Below, piece after piece: positions 59,011 through 64,000 of a stretch of DNA of 64,000 nt. Where the stretch lies: NCBI GenBank assembly GCA_038373865.1, contig JAXGGA010002932.1, positions 47,985 through 111,984 of the forward strand, given 5' to 3'. A program made the position numbers and the translations under genes. The stretch comes from Uloborus plumipes (taxonomy: Eukaryota; Arthropoda; Arachnida; Araneae; Uloboridae). The notes beneath the pieces were generated by a model, which had not been told where the DNA came from, did no database searches, and was given only the letters and a program-made list of their open reading frames with translations. Within the stretch, counting starts at the first letter, position 1. Every line of letters starts with the position of its first letter.

Positions 59011-60048
59011 ATAAATAGCTTTCATTATAAATAGCTTGAAACGATAAAATGGCAACGAACCAATCGTTTTATGCACAAATCTGGCTTTGACAAATTATGT
59101 TATCTTCAAAGTGAAATGAAATTCACCGATGACGTATTCACTATAAACGTTTTTCATTTTCGTTTTTCACACTTTGTAGATACTGTGGAGACACTTTCAT
59201 TCTTTCTGTGTCCTGCACCCAAACGATTTGTGCCTCGTTTGAAAGAACTTTCGATTTCGAATCAACATTTTCTGCGCCTCTCTTGTTGGAAGAAAATTGC
59301 TTGCCCTTTAAATGCAAAGAATAGTGCTGCCATCTTTCCGAAGAAGGAAACATTTTCTATCAGTATGGAGCTATTTTCTAGATAAATAATGCTAATTCAT
59401 TAAGGTAAATGCATATAACTTCCAACAAAAAAAAGCCACCTCTTTAAGGTTCATGACAGACATGGACGGCGAAAACAAGTGAAAGAAGCCAGCCGTTTTA
59501 ATTATGAATTCAATATCTTAAAGTTTATGATTAAAAAAAAAGAAACAGAAACCACTGGATAGAAGTCGTTCCAAAGCACTTGAAAACAAACGCTCGACTG
59601 TGATCACTTATTATGTGTAGTGGTTAAATTTTTTACTTGCGGAAACAGGAATTCAACAAAAATACATTATAGGCCAGTGTCGTAGTCGGATAGTGAGCTG
59701 GTAGGTCTACAGCCCCTCATTGAAAACTTTTTTTAATATTTGTTAAAATTATTTTTTATCCTTTGTTTGTAAAAACACGTCAAAACACTTTTTGTAAATG
59801 AAAACTAAATATGAAAAAGTGAGTAATAAAAGTGAAAATATAAAGAAAAGTGCGGACAGTGAAATTAATTTGTCTTAGACACGCCAGCTTTTGTTGCACA
59901 GTAGAGTATAAATAGCTTAGTAGGAATAAATCCATTCTGGAAAAGATACAAACTCCATGTCAATTCGGTTTGTTAAAGAGGAAAGTCCTGCTCACAACAC
60001 TTATTTGAAAAAACATGTATTGTGCAGCTTCATTTTATTTGGGGATTA

Positions 60049-60509
60049 CCCTGGGTAAGGCTCCTACAAGAGGGGAGCTGACTCATCCGACATTTTGGTT
60101 CCAAAACGGTAGGCGTGGAACCACCGATATCTGTATTCAAGTCGCATTGAAGAAAAGTGGTAGTTAAACTTGAAATACAGCTGCATAAAAGATATTTGTC
60201 TATTTTTGTCTACATGACAAAAAGTTTATAAACTCAGGCTGAAAACAAGTGCAATATGAAAATAGGCCCAATTTCATGAAACATTTCCCAATAAGCTGTT
60301 TTTAAATTCGAAAAATAAGTTATTTCGTTCTAAGTTTACCTAATGTGGTGCTTTATCCAACTATAATCATAAGTTATTTTACGCCAAAGCAACCAGGTAC
60401 AATATTAACGTGTTTCAAATACCTGTAACAAGACTTTATCTAAGACTGTCTTGGAACCGAAATATCGGACAGGTCAGCCTGTCCTCTGAAGGAGCTCTAA
60501 CCCTGGGTC
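60049..60509. mobile_element. Inverted-repeat element, CCCTGGGTAAGGCTCC ends
   Basis: Left ccctgggtaaggctcctaca ... tccgacattttggttccaa and right ttggaaccgaaatatcggac ... ggagctctaaccctggg are inverted relatives over about 60 bp with mismatches. Target duplication not identified. Confidence 0.55.
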
Positions 60510-60545
60510 TCCCCCCGACTCTTTTGTAGCCTTAACTGTTAAAAC

Positions 60546-61143
60546 CAGTGGTCGGAAGTAGCGCGCTACAAGTAGCGAAACTATTGTAGTAGCTACATTT
60601 TTTAGTAGTTTGTAGTGTAGCGCACTACTTTGAAAAAAAAGTAGAGTAGTGAGTAGCGCGATACAAAAAAATAGTAGTTTGTAGCGATTTCTGGAAACTA
60701 CTTTTAAATTAAAAAATAAATAAATAAATGAAAAAAATTAAAAAAAAAAGAGAACAAAGGAAAAAAACAAAGTTTTTCTTGTGGCGAATATTCATAAAAA
60801 TTGGAAAAAAAAATCGAAAAAGGACAAATTTTAGCAAAAAAAAAAGAACAAAAAGGAAAAGTAACAAATACATTCAAAGACAATTCCTATTTTTATTCCA
60901 TATTCGAATGAGGTAATTTTTTAATCTAAACCACTTTTTGATTTTTTTCGGTCGATCCTCAAACGATGTATTTTTGTTATTTATTTATTTTTTAAAAAGT
61001 AGCGAAGTAGCAACTACATTTCAAAAGTAGTGTAGCTCGCTACATTTAAAAAAAAGTAGTTGTAGCTGTAGTTAACTACATTTCTGAGAAAGTAGTTGTA
61101 GTTGTAGCTCGCTACGAAAAATATGTAGTTTTTCCAACCACTG
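60546..61143. mobile_element. hAT element, CAGTGGTCGGAAG ends
   Basis: Ends CAGTGGTCGGAAGTAGCGC and complement TTTTTCCAACCACTG, flanked by the perfect 8-bp duplication GTTAAAAC (60538-60545, 61144-61151). Subterminal gtagcgcgctac-type motifs are repeated many times at both ends. Non-coding. Confidence 0.85.
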
Positions 61144-61398
61144 GTTAAAACTACAGGTTGCATGTTGCACCTTTCTGGAGGGAAAAGTTGTAGCACCAGG
61201 GGCACCCCCTTAAGGGTGCCACTTGATTCCCTATGGCACCCTTGAACGTACCATTTGCCTCCCTGGGGTACCCATTGATTGCCATAAGGTACCCATAGGG
61301 TGCCAATTGGCCCCATATGGAACCTTCAAGGGCTCTATAAAGAGTCAAGTAGCACCCTTCAGGGAGTGCCGTTGGTGTGGTGCTACAATTTTTGACCT

Positions 61399-61914
61399 TT
61401 AACCCATTAATGCTTAGCGTCTCTTTTTAGGGTAAGGGCGGTCCAAAAAAAGGGTTTGAATTTCCCCAAAATGAATATTTCAACCAAATAATATTGTTCA
61501 ATGAGTAATTCGGACCTCTTTCGATTCGTTATTAACAGATTGCAGCACATGACCATTGTAGAGTGTGTTCTGTAGCAGTTTTAATATGATCTTTATCGAA
61601 AATCACATCGTTCACAATCTCAAGAAAAAAGCTAAATTTTCCGAACTTCCCAGTTCATGTTAGTTGCTGATTTTATTTCTTCTTATAAAATGTCTTTTTA
61701 AATATTATAATCGCAGGCAGAAAAAAAATTTAGTAAAAAAAGTATGTACCCTCTGGGGTTTATTGTAACTTTTAAGGAACGATTTTTCTTTCCTTAATAA
61801 AAAAATTATTTGTTACATAATATTTTTTTTTATTATTTTTCCTGTCCATTAAACACTGTTTGTAACCAGTAAACAAAATATCTTTGAAAAAAAAAAAGGC
61901 ATTAATGGGTTTAA
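61399..61914. mobile_element. TTAA-flanked MITE, CCCATTAATGC ends, nested
   Basis: Ends CCCATTAATGCTTAGCG / GGCATTAATGGG, with TTAA (TTTAA) on both sides. Longer relative of 54925-55153 (shared ggtccaaaaaaa, attgcagcacatgaccattg). It lies inside the element 60534-61946. Confidence 0.7.
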
Positions 61915-62825
61915 AATGCCATATGCAACTTGTAGTTTTAACAGTGTTGGGACTGGGCTGCACCAACAAAACAGCCCAGGGTGTGGTGGCTGACTCCTCT
62001 GGGTACAAGGGAGAGTTCTCTGAAAGAGCTGACACAAAAACAGCAAAATTTAAAAAAACAGTCAATGTGAAAGAATATCGGCAGCAAAGAGTGTACTGAA
62101 ATAGCAAGTGATTGTCGCAAGGACAAATCCAGAAGTTTTTCAAAGGAGGGGGGGGATTGATAATTCTTACTTTTTTACCATGCATACTGGTTTACAGATA
62201 TTGATCAAAAAGGTTTACGACATCAATTCTGAGACATTTTCGAAGGAAAGTCCCAAACCTGTTCCCCCAACTTACATTAAAACGTGCATAAAATTGCATT
62301 TTTAAAACTTCAATATCAAAAAATTACCGGGGAAGAGTCTCCCAAGTCCGCTCAAGTTTAGGCTTTCCCCTTTTCAAATTATTTAAAAACTAAATGTCGA
62401 CTTACCGAGGTAGTTGGGTTATACGCCTGTCGAGTTACCGGAGTTTTTCTTTATATTCTAAAAAATGTACTTAATTTCGCCATGGGGTGCGTCGACAAAA
62501 AAAAATTTTCTTTTAACTTTACTCTTATATTTTCATGGAAAATGATTCGAATGCAGCTCTTTTTCTCTTCATTAAATACAAGTCATTAGGGGCCTCGAAC
62601 TAAAATTTTGGGGAGGGGGAAAATTATCAATTTGCCGAATGAACTTCAAACTTTACCGAATGATAAAAAACAAGCATGCGCACACGTCGTATGTGCATAA
62701 CATTTAGTGAGAAAAAATATTAAAGAAAACAATTCAAAAAACTAAAAACAACAAAAAATCGCAATGTTGAAATATTGCCTTCAAATTGCCGTCAGTAAAA
62801 TGTGCCGAATACGGAGATTATTGGG

Positions 62826-62840
62826 AGGTCACAGTGACCT
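62826..62840. promoter_or_regulatory. Nuclear-receptor IR3 palindrome in intron 9
   Basis: AGGTCA-CAG-TGACCT, inside a longer perfect palindrome GGGAGGTCACAGTGACCTCCC minus one base at the outer edge. Same core as the pair at 20802-20834. Confidence 0.35.
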
Positions 62841-63589
62841 CCCATCGGGGAGCTCCTGCATAGAACTCGGATATCTTTTCACTCTAATTTTCAAAGAAGT
62901 GAAACTTTTCAGTGGCATCGATGTCTCTAATGGATTCGTTAACTCTAACGAATCAATGACTGCGCTGCGCTGTGGAGATTAGGGAATAAAGTTGGCCATT
63001 AAACTTTTCGCCTTGAAACTCTGAAAATGATATAGAGTTAGTTGTCTGGATTTGAAAAGGTAAGATGAATCCTTCTGGAAGAATATCAGTAAATTCTTAT
63101 TTTACCTGTAATTTTTATCGAAGAAGTTTTTTCAGTTAAGCTCATGGTTTTCTCACCTTTTAAGTGTTACGAATGTATGACAAATTTAATCACGGTCAGG
63201 CATTGCAAAACCTAATTTCAAAATTATTTTTTACTTTTTCTTTTATTTTAAAGTATTTGTTCATTCACTGAGCTGTTGTACTATTTTTTATATGTTCATT
63301 GATAATGGAGCTGCGTATTCGCTTCGTCCCTTTTTGCAGACCTAGTGCATTACTCAAGCGTTGGCAACCATTTTTTTCTCTATAGGCGGATAGTCTCTAC
63401 CAGGAGAATTTAACTCTCCGTTTCCCCACCAGATGGAGACACATTCGCTCTCACGACGCGAAACTGCGCTAGGAATTTGAATTTGCCACAATTATTCAAA
63501 GGGAATACTCAAGGAATTTGTTTTTCATTGCCCATAATCATTCGATGTGGCCGTTATCGATTTGCTGAGGCCTAGAAAATCCAGACAGG

Positions 63590-63656
63590 AGCCAGGTTTG
63601 AGCCCCTGCACCTTTCGGTGTAAGAGGCAACCGCATAACCATTACACCACTTTGCC
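63590..63656 (-). other. tRNA-like relic
   Basis: On the - strand ggcaaagtggtgtaatggtt resembles a tRNA 5' half with A-box, followed about 35 bases later by a degenerate B-box (gggctcaaacc). The 3' acceptor strand does not pair with ggcaaag, so it is not a functional tRNA as read; it may be the head of a SINE. Confidence 0.4.
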
Positions 63657-63904
63657 TTTCATTTTATATAACCCATAAATCTCGAAGCTGCACCATAAAA
63701 TATTTCCAAGTCCCCTCCCCCTCTTTCTTTTCTTTCTCTCTCTCTCTCTTTATTTATTTTTTATTTTTATTGGACTTTTTTTCTTCTTCTTTAATAACTG
63801 AAGGTATCAATAAAAATGTTTTTCTGTCATGTATCGAAATCCAGGCAACCCCCCTTTTTCTTTTAAATAATATTATGAATTTCTGCGAATGAAACTACTT
63901 AAAC

Positions 63905-64000
63905 GCAGTGGTTGGAAAAAGTACATTTCTTTTGTAGCGAATTACAACCACAACTACTTTGATTACAAATGAAATAAAACTACATTTTTTTTAAATGTAG
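63905..64000. mobile_element. hAT element, CAGTGGTTGGAAA end, cut by the window
   Basis: Starts CAGTGGTTGGAAAAAGTAC and continues gtagcgaattacaaccacaa; a relative of 60546-61143 leaving the window. Confidence 0.6.

Larger units (their letters stand above)
60534..61946. mobile_element. CACTGTTAAAAC-type element with two nested insertions
   Basis: Left end AACTGTTAAAAC (60534), right end GTAGTTTTAACAGTG (61946), with TT on both sides. hAT 60546-61143 is inserted 12 bp from the left end; the TTAA MITE 61399-61914 is inserted near the right end. The remaining body has ggcaccc-type motifs like the element at 19698. Confidence 0.7.
58610..64000 (+). other. TAT: TAT intron 9 (open at the window end)
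   Basis: It starts at the donor gtgagt and has no matching downstream exon in the window. It contains a Helitron-like copy with a nested palindrome (58637-59010), a TIR element (60049-60509), a three-element nest (60534-61946), a tRNA-like relic (63590-63656), a CT run near 63733-63750 and a hAT-like end at 63905. 59030-59880 and 62150-63540 show no gene; the short ORFs there have no family features. Confidence 0.75.

Noticed and set aside
61772..62185. 137-codon - strand frame near 62 kb
   Set aside because: It runs across the TTAA MITE and host-element borders; poly-Phe/Lys stretches come from A/T runs.
62191..62300. Possible TAT exon 10 after tggtttacag at 62196
   Set aside because: The translation (ILIKKVYDINSETF...) does not match the conserved TAT C-terminal region.
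63340..63420. Possible TAT exon after tttttgcag (63347) or ctctatag (63384)
   Set aside because: No frame gives the expected TAT C-terminal motifs, and stops occur early.
63590..63656. Functional tRNA gene on the - strand
   Set aside because: The acceptor stem does not pair and the B-box is degenerate; kept only as a tRNA-like relic.

Overview
This is a 64 kb stretch of an AT-rich animal nuclear genome with GT-AG introns and dense transposable-element content. I can support one protein-coding gene. Nine coding exons on the + strand encode tyrosine aminotransferase (TAT), a cytosolic PLP enzyme that starts tyrosine catabolism. Joined, the exons give residues 1-362 without a frame break. The last exon or exons, about 65-80 residues by comparison with the usual TAT length, lie beyond base 64000. 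Long introns, GC-rich exons in an AT-rich background, and the mix of hAT, CACTA-like, Tc1/mariner, TTAA-target, Helitron, tRNA-SINE and LINE sequence suggest an arthropod, perhaps a chelicerate. That assignment is inference.

Layout. Bases 1-6700 are upstream and repeat-filled: a CACTG-type element, a seven-copy 97-bp tandem array, a TTAA-flanked MITE, a hAT foldback and a hairpin-rich array. Bases 6796-7086 look like a promoter with an ATG-free leader exon (CRE, E-box, TATA box, good 5' splice site). It is the best candidate for the TAT promoter, although the splice to 15.4 kb is not proven. Bases 7087-15380 hold a 3.1-kb Helitron, a hAT-like element and small MITEs. Coding exon 1 (15422-15614) follows a leader sequence present in three degenerate tandem copies. 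Exons 2-9 are at 21499, 23772, 40666, 47855, 51183, 52875, 53542 and 58526.

The introns are mostly transposon sediment. Target-site duplications could be read by eye for most elements: 8 bp for hAT, 2 bp for the CACTG elements, TA for Tc1/mariner-like, TTAA for piggyBac-like, TAA for Harbinger-like, A^T for Helitrons and 12 bp for the tRNA-SINE. Nested insertions give relative ages in several places. Element edges come within 27-150 bp of exons 4, 5, 8 and 9.

I see no complete transposase, CRISPR array, rRNA or intact tRNA gene. The most noteworthy structures are a group of about 15 elements with CACTG ends, most built almost entirely from ACTGTAAAA hairpin repeats; near-palindromic hAT foldbacks; MITEs carrying perfect cAMP-response palindromes; and the CRE/TATA leader region.
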